Origin: an uncultured Lactobacillaceae bacterium
GTDB lineage: Bacteria; Bacillota; Bacilli; Lactobacillales; Lactobacillaceae
NCBI GenBank assembly: GCA_945273735.1
Contig: CALYPJ010000006.1
Coordinates: forward strand, 1 to 64,000
Length of the DNA stretch: 64,000 nt
Reading direction: 5' to 3'
Part shown: in pieces, positions 1-6,828 of the stretch
Position numbering within the stretch: position 1 is the stretch's first letter
Layout: the number at the start of each line of letters is the position of its first letter
Made by a program: the position numbers and the translations under genes
Notes under the pieces: generated by a model
Databases searched by the model: none
What the model saw: only the letters and a program-made list of their open reading frames with translations
Told to the model about the DNA's origin: nothing

Positions 1-2
1 CT

Positions 3-471
3 GAAGCAACTGAGCACTCCAAGGGGCAAGCAGATTATTCAGAAAGCCATGAATAGAATTTTTTCGATGCTGGTTTATCTGCTGGTGTTTTAACTGCAGT
101 TGATCCTTTTATATCTAATGATGTAAAAAATAACCCTTTCGAATTTAGTAATGGGAAAATATGCTGGTGATGATCGCTTGTTTGTTACCTACACCAATGG
201 CGAATCGATGAACAGAGTTATGCCTAATCATTCTTTAATCGCAATTAAAGAATATGATTACGTTAAAGATGTAAAAAATGGTGATGTAGTTGCGTTTGAT
301 GATAGCGGTGAAATGTATGTAAAGCAATTCTATAACGATTACAGAAGCCAAAACTATGTGTTTAGCCCGAATAGCTCAGATAACTCCTTCACCCCTATAA
401 TTTACCGATGGGAAGCTGCACATGAAATAAAGATTATTGGAAAGATGGTTATTTGTGTGCTCAACATGTGA
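3..471 (+). pseudogene. Phage CI-type repressor remnant (S24 peptidase domain)
   Basis: Positions 151-471 encode about 106 residues of a LexA/CI-type S24 C-terminal domain. The nucleophile is the Ser of GESM, and the Lys of YVKQFY fits the catalytic Lys; these domains self-cleave and dimerise repressors of temperate phages. The sequence upstream continues the same protein in another frame (frame 3, from position 3: ...FFDAGLSAGVLTAVDPF...). That frame is cut by a TAG at 54-56 and is shifted relative to the downstream part near 150. The DNA-binding helix-turn-helix N-terminus lies outside the window or is lost. So this is a broken repressor, not a short intact gene. It is the outermost piece of a decayed prophage that also includes the broken genes at 634-1133 and 1131-1679. 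Confidence 0.75.
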
Positions 472-633
472 AGAAATCGCTTTATTTAAAAAGAAAAGGA
501 AAAAGCCTCAAAGCAATGAATACCAGTGTGAAGCTTTGATCTTTAGATAACAGGACAAGCATTGCGGTACGCAACTGTTTTTTTGTTCCACCATAAATAC
601 ATTTTAAATTATTTATTGGCTGATGTAACCAAC

Positions 634-1133
634 CTATTTTCCGTCACTAAAGGTTACTTGTAAAGTAGGACTTATTTTCTTGAGTCTGTAACTGTATTTA
701 AATTCAAATGTTTGGCCTTCTTTGAGCGGGTTCATCAGATCCGATATTAACATTTGCTCCTTTAGCAATTACACCGTCAGCTCCGGTAACAGAAATGCCA
801 AAACTACCAATTTTATAGGTATCAACTTCACCTCTTTCACATTTAACCGTGTAAGATAACGCAACATACTCTGCAAAGCCTTTTTCTTCCATGTATTCAA
901 CTGCTGGATTATCAGAATTAATTTTTTGTGCTGAATTAACAGTTACTTGAATAATACTGTTATCACCAACCTTAAATCTTTCTGTTTGACCAAATTTAAA
1001 AGTCTTAGATCCTTTTGAACCTAAATCATCCTTTTTAGAAGATGAATTGGATTTAGTTGTACTTGAAGTCGGAGATTGTATTACTACCATCTTTACCAGA
1101 ATATTGTTCAATTAATTTTTTGTTTTCCTCAGT
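634..1133 (-). pseudogene. Phage-type lipoprotein/DUF4352-like gene remnant
   Basis: The minus strand encodes a Ser/Lys-rich linker followed by an Ig-like domain (FGQTERFKVGDNSIIQVTV..., then ..FGISVTGADGVIAKG) of the kind found in DUF4352-like secreted proteins next to phage repressors and integrases. The main open stretch is 704-1111. A one-base shift near 730 moves the natural C-terminus (PLKEGQTFEFKYSYRLKK... ending VTFSDGK) to another frame that stops at 634-636. A second shift near 1075-1090 separates the upstream part (EENKKLIEQYSGKDGSN). No signal peptide remains; the sequence is cut at about 1131, directly against the integrase remnant on the other strand. The family assignment is by resemblance only. 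It is clearly broken. Confidence 0.55.
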
Positions 1134-1679
1134 TTACTTGCTTATATGGGATTGAGAAAAGCAGAAGCCTTAGCGTTAACGTGGGATGATATTGACTTAA
1201 ACAAAAAGCAGTTAAGTGTAAATAAAACTTTAGCCCTCGGATTTGAAAATAAATTGCTTGTTTTACCCCCTAAAACTAAAAGATCAAAAAGGACTGTACC
1301 ACTAACCAATCACTTAACTTTAGTGCTTACAGAGTATAAATTGGCTAACCGGAATAAAATAATTTTTAACAGTTCCTGAACGGGTGAATACTTATCACTA
1401 AGTGCACCGCAAAATTAACTTACGTATATATATCATAAAATGCTGAAATGTTTTAAACATATAACGGTTCACGGCTTCCGCCGTAATTGTGCAGCCTTGC
1501 TGTACGAAAATAATCCTGAGATTATGCCAAAAGATATCAAAATGCTCCTTGGCCATGAAAAGATTGAAACTAGCTTAAATATTTATACGCATATGATAAA
1601 TATTGGTGAAAATAGAGTTGTCGTTGCACTAAACAACATCAATCCTGTTAAAAATGAGCAGAAAAAAAGATCTCTTTGA
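1131..1679 (+). pseudogene. Phage tyrosine integrase remnant
   Basis: One reading frame gives the catalytic domain of a phage integrase. It has LLAYMGLRKAEALAL (catalytic Arg I region), then HGFRRN (HxxR), then LLGHEKIETSLNIYTH (second His and nucleophile Tyr). The frame is interrupted by TGA at 1377-1379 and TAA at 1416-1418; the intervening codons (TGEYLSLSAPQN) still read as integrase, so these are nonsense mutations, not frameshifts. The N-terminal arm-binding and core-binding domains are missing, with the break at about 1131. The gene ends 128 bp from the 3' end of tRNA-Ala, the usual position for an integrase beside its attachment site. It cannot make a full-length protein. Confidence 0.8.
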
Positions 1680-1726
1680 ACCCCAAAAATTCAAAGAAAT
1701 CTAAAGAAAAAAATAGAATTTAATTG

Positions 1727-1755
1727 AAAATCAGCGAATGCTGATTTTTGCTTTT
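1727..1755 (+). terminator. Rho-independent terminator after integrase remnant
   Basis: AAAATCAGC GAAT GCTGATTTT forms a 9-bp stem with a 4-base loop, followed by TGCTTTTT. It lies 48 bp after the integrase stop and points the same way. Confidence 0.75.
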
Positions 1756-1807
1756 TGGCTTAACAGCAGGGTTTCTGATTATTTGCGAAAGCCCCCAAAA
1801 ACCAAAG

Positions 1808-1880
1808 TGGAGAATATCGGACTTGAACCGACGGCCTCTTACATGCGAAGCAAGCGCTCTCCCAACTGAGCTAATTCCCC
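1808..1880 (-). tRNA. tRNA-Ala (CGC anticodon)
   Basis: The minus strand folds as a standard cloverleaf. The acceptor is GGGGAAT/ATTCTCC with the G3-U70 pair that identifies tRNA-Ala. The D arm is GCTC/GAGC, the anticodon loop is TTCGCAT (anticodon CGC, reading GCG), and the T arm is GTCGG/CCGAT around TTCAAGT. The 3' CCA is not encoded and would be added by Cca (gene at 40006-41217). The 3' end faces the integrase remnant, so the 3' half is the likely phage attachment core. Its promoter lies inside the 3' end of the VanZ-RDD gene. Confidence 0.93.
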
Positions 1881-1892
1881 ATAGCAAATTTA

Positions 1893-1921
1893 ATTATACA
1901 CTTGAGTTAAAGTTTTGTGAA
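1893..1921 (-). promoter_or_regulatory. Promoter of tRNA-Ala
   Basis: On the minus strand TTCACA and a perfect TATAAT are separated by 17 bases; the -10 ends 13 bp before the tRNA 5' end. It overlaps the last codons of the VanZ-RDD gene. Confidence 0.65.
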
Positions 1922-3039
1922 TTAAAAAGGGAAATTTGTTTTGTCCTACTTAGCTTTTCATACCAAGTACGGTGGCCCTTTTTTAACAACAAAAGAATAT
2001 CTCCAATGAAAAAAATCAAAGGCAAAAGTGTAATTAAAATTAAAGCTACGTAATCTGAAAGTTCGGATGTTTTAGCCCGTGATAATTGAAATAATAACCA
2101 ATTTAAAAAATATATGTTGCAAATAATAATTCCATATCCTATAAAATTACGCAGAAATATTTGCCACCACGCTGCCTTTCCTGTTCTTAAAACACTTCCA
2201 TATTGAAGCTTTACCACTTTCATTCCTAAAGTTGAACCACCAAGTAGACATGGCATTAAAACAAAAGTAAGAATCAATATCAAAATATTTTTCATACTAA
2301 AAGAAAGAAAGTTTTTAAATAAAAATTGAAATAATGATACAAGTAAAGCAGTTATTACTAAATCAATAAAGAATGCTAATACACGTCTACCTAAAGATAT
2401 ATTGTCGGAACGTTGAGCAGATTTTTCATTTACCTGTGATAAATCAGGTAATAATTTTTGAAAAATAGGTGCAACTGCATAACCAATGATTCCGCCTAAA
2501 GTATTTAAGATAAGGTCATCTACATCAAACAATCGATAAGGACGTTGATATAAACCGTACAAAGCGCTCAATTGAGTTAATTCAAAAAAAAGTGATAAAC
2601 AAAAACTTGCTATTAATGTAGTCTTTAGCTTTACTTGAAAATAATAATGCAGGAAAAAGCCAAATGGAACAGTTAAAGCCAGATTAAACAAGGGCTGAAT
2701 AAACGTTCCATCTTTTATACCTTCTTTCCATGCATAAACGCCTTGAGTAACTATAGGATTTGATCTAATAAATTCTTTAATAATCATCAGTGGATCTAAA
2801 TTGTATTTAGGATAGTGCGCTGCTGCTAAATGGGCAACTTCTTCCTTAGAAGGTAATGGTAAAATTATTAAAAAATAAGCCGAAATCAAATAAAAAACAA
2901 AAGCAAATGTAACTATAAAACGCCAAGGAGAAATTGCTCCATATTTACGGTATTGCCAAATTAGAAAAGGAATTAAAAAAATAATTAATACTATTGGAAA
3001 TACCAATACTGCTGTTTTAATCGATATTATGTATGTCAT
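1894..3039 (-). CDS. VanZ-RDD two-domain membrane protein
   Basis: A 381-residue membrane protein. Roughly residues 35-195 are VanZ-like (four hydrophobic segments with the DVDDLILNTLGG motif typical of that family). Residues about 218-365 are an RDD domain (RVLAFFIDL... ...GMKVVKLQ). VanZ proteins are linked to glycopeptide or cell-envelope stress in some hosts and RDD proteins may act in ion or envelope homeostasis; the substrate is unknown. The gene stands alone between the tRNA and the uracil permease. There is no Shine-Dalgarno sequence before the ATG, and a good promoter places the transcript start at or within a base of that ATG (separate entry), so the mRNA is probably leaderless. Function beyond domain names is not supported. 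Confidence 0.85.
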   Translation of the reverse strand: MTYIISIKTAVLVFPIVLIIFLIPFLIWQYRKYGAISPWRFIVTFAFVFYLISAYFLIILPLPSKEEVAHLAAAHYPKYNLDPLMIIKEFIRSNPIVTQGVYAWKEGIKDGTFIQPLFNLALTVPFGFFLHYYFQVKLKTTLIASFCLSLFFELTQLSALYGLYQRPYRLFDVDDLILNTLGGIIGYAVAPIFQKLLPDLSQVNEKSAQRSDNISLGRRVLAFFIDLVITALLVSLFQFLFKNFLSFSMKNILILILTFVLMPCLLGGSTLGMKVVKLQYGSVLRTGKAAWWQIFLRNFIGYGIIICNIYFLNWLLFQLSRAKTSELSDYVALILITLLPLIFFIGDILLLLKKGHRTWYEKLSRTKQISLFNSQNFNSSV

Positions 3040-3045
3040 ACAGAG

Positions 3046-3074
3046 ATAATATCACAATAAAAAACCATGTTCAA
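3046..3074 (-). promoter_or_regulatory. Promoter of VanZ-RDD gene (leaderless arrangement)
   Basis: TTGAAC, 17-base spacer, TATTAT on the minus strand. The -10 box is followed by only six bases (CTCTGT) and then the ATG at 3039, so +1 should fall at about the start codon. Confidence 0.65.
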
Positions 3075-3113
3075 TATATAGAATATTCATTTCTTTAAAG
3101 CCCAATTACCTAA

Positions 3114-4391
3114 TTAATCAGATTCGGAAGCAGCTTTTTTAGGTAAAATTAAATTTAAAATAATGGCTAACAACGTTGAAAGTGCAACTCCTGTAAAAAC
3201 AATCCCATGGCCTAAGTCCAATTGAAAATTACCGACTCCTGTTACTAGTACTGGTGCAGCAATCATTATGTTACGCTTTTTTCCAAAATCAACTTTGTTA
3301 TCAACAATTATTTGCAAACCAGTTACAGCTATAACACCATATAGTATGAATCCTATTCCTCCAATTACTGCTCCCGGAATTGATTGAATTAATGCACTTA
3401 GCTTTCCAACAAAACTAAAAATAATAGCAAAGAATGCGGCACCACCAATTACCCAGACTGAATAAACTCTACTTAATTGCATAACCCCAATGTTTTCACC
3501 GTAACTGGTTACCGACGGGCCACCAATTAAACTCGCAGTTATCGATGCCATACCATCACCCGTTAAAGTTTTAGATAATCCAGGATCTTTAAAAAAATTT
3601 CGCGCCGTAATTTTATTTAAAACCATAATATGTCCTAAATGTTCTGAAATGGTGACAAATGCTAATGGAGCCATGCTAATAATCGCACTCAAATAAAGAT
3701 GCTTACTCTCAAAAATACTATTAAATTTTGGCAAAGTAAGCCAATTAGCATTTGCTACTGGTGTTAGATCGACAATACCAAAAAGGATTGCAAAAATATA
3801 TCCGGTAATAATTCCTAATAAAATTGAAATTAATCCCCAAAATCCTTTTAAAAACATATTATATCCAATCGTAAAAAGTAATGTTAATAAAGCAACTAAA
3901 AATATTTTAATGTCAAATTTTCCAGTAGCTACACCACCTACTCGAGTAGCATTTAAAGCAGCAGATCCAGCTAAACTCAACCCTATTACAATAGAAACTG
4001 GTCCAACTACTTCTGGTGGAAAAATTAAATCTATCCAATGGGTACCCACTTTTGCAATAATTAAAGCAACTACTAAATAAACAAGACCAACGCTGAAAAT
4101 GCCTTGTGCTACCGCCGGATACCCAAAAGATTTCATTAAACTTGCCATAGGAATTACAAACGCAAAACTTGATCCCATATAAGCCGGAATTTTTCCATGT
4201 GTAATTAAAATATGCAATAATGTTCCAACACCTGATGAAATTAATGCAATGCTAGGATTTAATCCAACTAACAACGGTACTAAAACAGTAGATCCGAACA
4301 TACTAAACATATGCTGTAATGATAAACCAATCCAAGTTCCAAATGGAGGCCGTTCATTTATATCGTAAATTGCATTATTTTTTTTTAACAA
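3114..4391 (-). CDS. Uracil/xanthine permease, NCS2 family (UraA/PyrP-like)
   Basis: This 425-residue, very hydrophobic protein matches the nucleobase:cation symporter-2 family over its whole length. It opens with ERPPFGTWIGLSLQHMFSMFGSTVLVP, which is typical of uracil permeases, and carries the conserved TSYGENIGVMQLS stretch in the middle. It should import uracil (possibly another base) with protons. Translation probably starts at TTG 4391, preceded by AGGAGAG. It stands alone; its leader holds a terminator and a short ORF (separate entries), suggesting attenuation. I saw no PyrR-type binding sequence. The substrate is inferred from similarity to UraA/PyrP only. Confidence 0.87.
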   Translation of the reverse strand: MLKKNNAIYDINERPPFGTWIGLSLQHMFSMFGSTVLVPLLVGLNPSIALISSGVGTLLHILITHGKIPAYMGSSFAFVIPMASLMKSFGYPAVAQGIFSVGLVYLVVALIIAKVGTHWIDLIFPPEVVGPVSIVIGLSLAGSAALNATRVGGVATGKFDIKIFLVALLTLLFTIGYNMFLKGFWGLISILLGIITGYIFAILFGIVDLTPVANANWLTLPKFNSIFESKHLYLSAIISMAPLAFVTISEHLGHIMVLNKITARNFFKDPGLSKTLTGDGMASITASLIGGPSVTSYGENIGVMQLSRVYSVWVIGGAAFFAIIFSFVGKLSALIQSIPGAVIGGIGFILYGVIAVTGLQIIVDNKVDFGKKRNIMIAAPVLVTGVGNFQLDLGHGIVFTGVALSTLLAIILNLILPKKAASESD

Positions 4392-4405
4392 TCTTTTATA
4401 CTCTC

Positions 4406-4552
4406 CTATATTATTTTAAACAAAAAAAAACTCCTCAACTGAGAAGTAAAATTAAAATAATTAAAAGATTCAAGAAAGGAAACACCAGCCCACTTATCAT
4501 AACATGAAGCAACCTTTAATATATTTCTTTTTTTCTCCTGATTATCTTTCAT
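4406..4552 (-). other. Possible leader ORF (48 codons) before uracil permease
   Basis: An uninterrupted ATG-to-TAG frame runs from 4552 to 4406 and spans the whole permease leader including the terminator hairpin. The peptide would begin MKDNQEKKRN and end SFFLFKII. The upstream sequence has only a weak ribosome binding site (AAGGGA, about 10 bases ahead). It is 15 bp from the permease start. It may be chance, a regulatory leader peptide, or a small gene. Confidence 0.25.
4421..4447 (-). terminator. Terminator/attenuator in uracil permease leader
   Basis: Minus strand ACTTCTC AGTT GAGGAGT forms a 7-bp stem (one G-U) followed by nine T. It lies about 30 bp upstream of the permease start, inside the leader, so it could act as an attenuator. 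A GGAGAA upstream (about 4530) could pair with the 5' arm as an antiterminator; that pairing is inference. Confidence 0.65.
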
Positions 4553-4583
4553 TATTTTATATTCCCTTTGGATTTTTAAAAAA

Positions 4584-4877
4584 TCATACCGATTTTTTAA
4601 AACAATTGCAATGTTTTTGAAGATATTTTTCTTTTTGAAAGCGATTTAATTTTTTAAACTTTATTTCAAAAGATAATGCGGAACCTTTATCAGGAAAAAT
4701 TTCATAATATATTAAAGATACAGGCAGATGTGACCTTGTATATTTTGCCCCTTTTCCTAAATTATGTGTTTTTATTCGATGATTCAAATTATTAGTCGTT
4801 CCCGCATAAAAAGCTCCGTTACTACAAAGCAATACATAAAAAAAATATTTTTCAATTTTAACCATTAATAATGTCAC
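4584..4877 (-). CDS. GIY-YIG family protein (YazA/UPF0213-like)
   Basis: A 97-residue single-domain GIY-YIG protein. The FYVLLCSNGAFYAGTTNNLNHRIKTH segment contains the domain's signature (YVL...YAG in place of GIY-YIG), the conserved Arg of the RIKTH helix, and a downstream Glu in SFEIKFKK. These small proteins are relatives of UvrC and homing nucleases with no settled role. It follows trmN6 with an overlap, the same pair as yabB-yazA in Bacillus. Start may be GTG 4877 (GGAG four bases ahead) or ATG 4865. Confidence 0.85.
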   Translation of the reverse strand: MTLLMVKIEKYFFYVLLCSNGAFYAGTTNNLNHRIKTHNLGKGAKYTRSHLPVSLIYYEIFPDKGSALSFEIKFKKLNRFQKEKYLQKHCNCFKKSV

Positions 4878-5595
4878 TTAACTCCGAAGTATAGATACCT
4901 TTTTTTTTATAGATATATAGCGGTGGTTCAATTTTTATACCATCGCTACTTTTACCTTTGATTGCTTCTATAAAAACCATTTTTGCATTTGTATTTCGAA
5001 AAGAATGAATAAATTTTAGGCGATTGATTCCTAAATTATATTGTGAAAAACCAGCTAAAATTTCAGTAAGACGCTCAGGACGATGAACAAAATAAGCTCT
5101 CCCGCCACTTTTTAACAACAAATTTGTTGTCTTTAAAATTTGCAATAAATTAGTTCGGACTTCATGCCGTGCAATAGCAAAAGCTGAATTAGGATTACGA
5201 ATAGAATGAGGTAAAATTTTAAAGTATGGGGGATTACAGCATAGTACATCAACCGAATCATGAGCCATATATTTTAAAGAATCTTTGAGATCAATATTCA
5301 AAATTGTAATTTGTTTTTGAGCATGATTTAATTCTCTAGTTCGACGCGCCATGTCAACAAGTTGCTTTTGTAATTCAATTTCAATAATCTTAGCCTTAGT
5401 TTTTCTTAATAAAAATGTAGCCACAGCTCCATTACCAGATCCTAAATCAACAACTACTTTTGATTGAGGGGAAATCTTTGTATAATAAGCTAGAATAATT
5501 GCATCCAAAGAAAAAGAAAAAACATCTTTACTTTGAATAATTGGCAAACTTTGATTAAAAATATAATCAATTCTTTCATTTTTTTTCAAATTCAT
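4858..5595 (-). CDS. trmN6: tRNA1(Val) A37 N6-methyltransferase TrmN6-like
   Basis: A 245-residue class I SAM-dependent methyltransferase. The SAM-binding motif VVDLGSGNGAVA lies at about 48-59 and the adenine-N6 catalytic NPPY at 121-124. It is the YabB/YfiC type that methylates A37 of tRNA-Val. It overlaps the GIY-YIG gene downstream, an arrangement shared with Bacillus yabB-yazA. It is divergent from plsC with only 35 bp between the two starts. Substrate assignment rests on family similarity. Confidence 0.82.
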   Translation of the reverse strand: MNLKKNERIDYIFNQSLPIIQSKDVFSFSLDAIILAYYTKISPQSKVVVDLGSGNGAVATFLLRKTKAKIIEIELQKQLVDMARRTRELNHAQKQITILNIDLKDSLKYMAHDSVDVLCCNPPYFKILPHSIRNPNSAFAIARHEVRTNLLQILKTTNLLLKSGGRAYFVHRPERLTEILAGFSQYNLGINRLKFIHSFRNTNAKMVFIEAIKGKSSDGIKIEPPLYIYKKKGIYTSELSDIING

Positions 5596-5630
5596 TTTAT
5601 TCTTAAACCAAATCAGTTAGGAGATTTCAA

Positions 5631-6284
5631 ATGTTTTACACTTTTATGCGATATTTAGCAGCATTTATTGTCTGGTTAATTAATGGAAAAATTCAAATTC
5701 AAAACAAAGAGATAATTCAGAAAAAGAATTATATCTTTGTTGGACCACATAGAACATGGTGGGAACCAATAATTGTAGCATTAGCAGCCTGGCCAATTCG
5801 TTTTTCATTCATGGCAAAAAAGGAGCTTTTTCATAATTTTATTTTACGTTTTATCTTGAATCATGTTAATGCATTCCCTGTAGACCGTAAAAATCCCAAA
5901 CCTTCAGCTATTAAAATTCCTGTAAAATATTTAAAATCGGGTAAATTATCATTATTAATATACCCTTCTGGTACTCGTCATTCAGCTGCAATGAAAGGCG
6001 GAGTTGCATTAATTGATAGATTGACGCATTCAGAAATTATTCCTGTAGTCTATCAGGGGCCCATAAAATTTTCAGGAGTTTTAAAAAGGCAAAAAATGAC
6101 CATTCGTTTTGGAGAGCCTTTATCCGTAGATTATTCAATTAAAAATTTGAATAAATTTACATCAGACCTTGATCAAAAAATGGCTTTAAGTTTTGCAAAA
6201 CTCGATTACGAAATTAATCCCAACTTTAAATATATTCCTAACTCAAAAAAATTAGCTCAGGAAAAAGCAAAAAACCAACTTTAA
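5631..6284 (+). CDS. plsC: 1-acyl-glycerol-3-phosphate acyltransferase (PlsC family)
   Basis: A 217-residue acyltransferase of phospholipid synthesis that should acylate lysophosphatidate at the membrane. A hydrophobic N-terminus (about 3-19) could anchor it. Motif I reads HRTWWE (His40 to Glu45) where the family has HX4D, so the catalytic-dyad Asp is replaced by Glu. Motif II surrounds FPVDRK (82-87) and motif III is YPSGTRH (111-117), close to EGTR. The start ATG has AGGAG ahead of it. It is a single gene on the plus strand between leftward operons. Confidence 0.85.
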   Translation: MFYTFMRYLAAFIVWLINGKIQIQNKEIIQKKNYIFVGPHRTWWEPIIVALAAWPIRFSFMAKKELFHNFILRFILNHVNAFPVDRKNPKPSAIKIPVKYLKSGKLSLLIYPSGTRHSAAMKGGVALIDRLTHSEIIPVVYQGPIKFSGVLKRQKMTIRFGEPLSVDYSIKNLNKFTSDLDQKMALSFAKLDYEINPNFKYIPNSKKLAQEKAKNQL

Positions 6285-6301
6285 ATTCCTAAATAAAAAT
6301 T

Positions 6302-6625
6302 TTACGCAATTCCTAAAGCAATTTTAGCATAACGAGATAAACGATCCATTGACCAAGGAGGATCAAAAGTTAATTCAATTTCAACATTTTTAACCTCTGA
6401 TACATTCTTTAATTCAGTTTCAATCATATTTTGTAATTCTTGGCTTAAGGGACAGCCAACAACAGTTAAGGTCATTAAAATTTTACAAGTTCCCGCATCA
6501 TCCAAATCAATTTGATAAACTAAACCTAAATTAATAATATCAATACCTAGTTCTGGATCAATCACGTTTTCTAAAGCTTCTAAAATTTCCTTTTTAATGT
6601 GCTCATCATGATTAACTTCACTCAT
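6302..6625 (-). CDS. MIP18/DUF59 iron-sulfur assembly factor (SufT/PaaD-like)
   Basis: A 107-residue DUF59 protein with the family's core ENVIDPELGIDIINLGLVY, the TLTVVGCPLSQ segment with the conserved Cys, and C-terminal ELTFDPPWS. Relatives such as SufT and YitW help mature iron-sulfur proteins. No suf or isc genes are in the window. It is the last gene of the long leftward block that starts at rpsU, six bases after the tautomerase gene. The exact client is unknown. Confidence 0.85.
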   Translation of the reverse strand: MSEVNHDEHIKKEILEALENVIDPELGIDIINLGLVYQIDLDDAGTCKILMTLTVVGCPLSQELQNMIETELKNVSEVKNVEIELTFDPPWSMDRLSRYAKIALGIA

Positions 6626-6631
6626 TAATTT

Positions 6632-6817
6632 TTATGTATCACTCCTTAGCTTACCACCATCAGCTAAACGATTTGTCGGTAATTCATTAAGAACAATATG
6701 AACATGATCTTTAGGAGCTTGGATATCTCTACTAATAACTTCTGTAATATCTTTTACTAACTTTTTTAATTGTTCTTCTGATCTTCCTTCAATTAGATCA
6801 ATATGTACTAACGGCAT
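6632..6817 (-). CDS. 4-oxalocrotonate tautomerase family protein
   Basis: A 61-residue protein of the small tautomerase family. After Met removal Pro2 (MPLVHIDLIEGRS) would be the catalytic N-terminal proline. The conserved EGRS..Q..L and VIVNE-like HIVLNELP segments follow. In lactobacilli these orphan enzymes have no assigned substrate. It sits between pepT and the DUF59 gene, 11 bp after pepT. Confidence 0.88.
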   Translation of the reverse strand: MPLVHIDLIEGRSEEQLKKLVKDITEVISRDIQAPKDHVHIVLNELPTNRLADGGKLRSDT

Positions 6818-6828
6818 TTTTTCTCCTT

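Noticed and set aside
1748..2053. 101-codon plus-strand ORF over tRNA-Ala and VanZ-RDD
   Set aside because: It runs through the tRNA gene and the coding end of VanZ-RDD; it is a shadow.
4319..4507. Plus-strand ORF of 62 codons opposite the permease leader
   Set aside because: No ribosome binding site, covers permease coding sequence and the attenuator; shadow.
4632..4650. cre-like TGAAAGCGATTTAA
   Set aside because: It lies inside the GIY-YIG coding region and misses the consensus end; likely chance.
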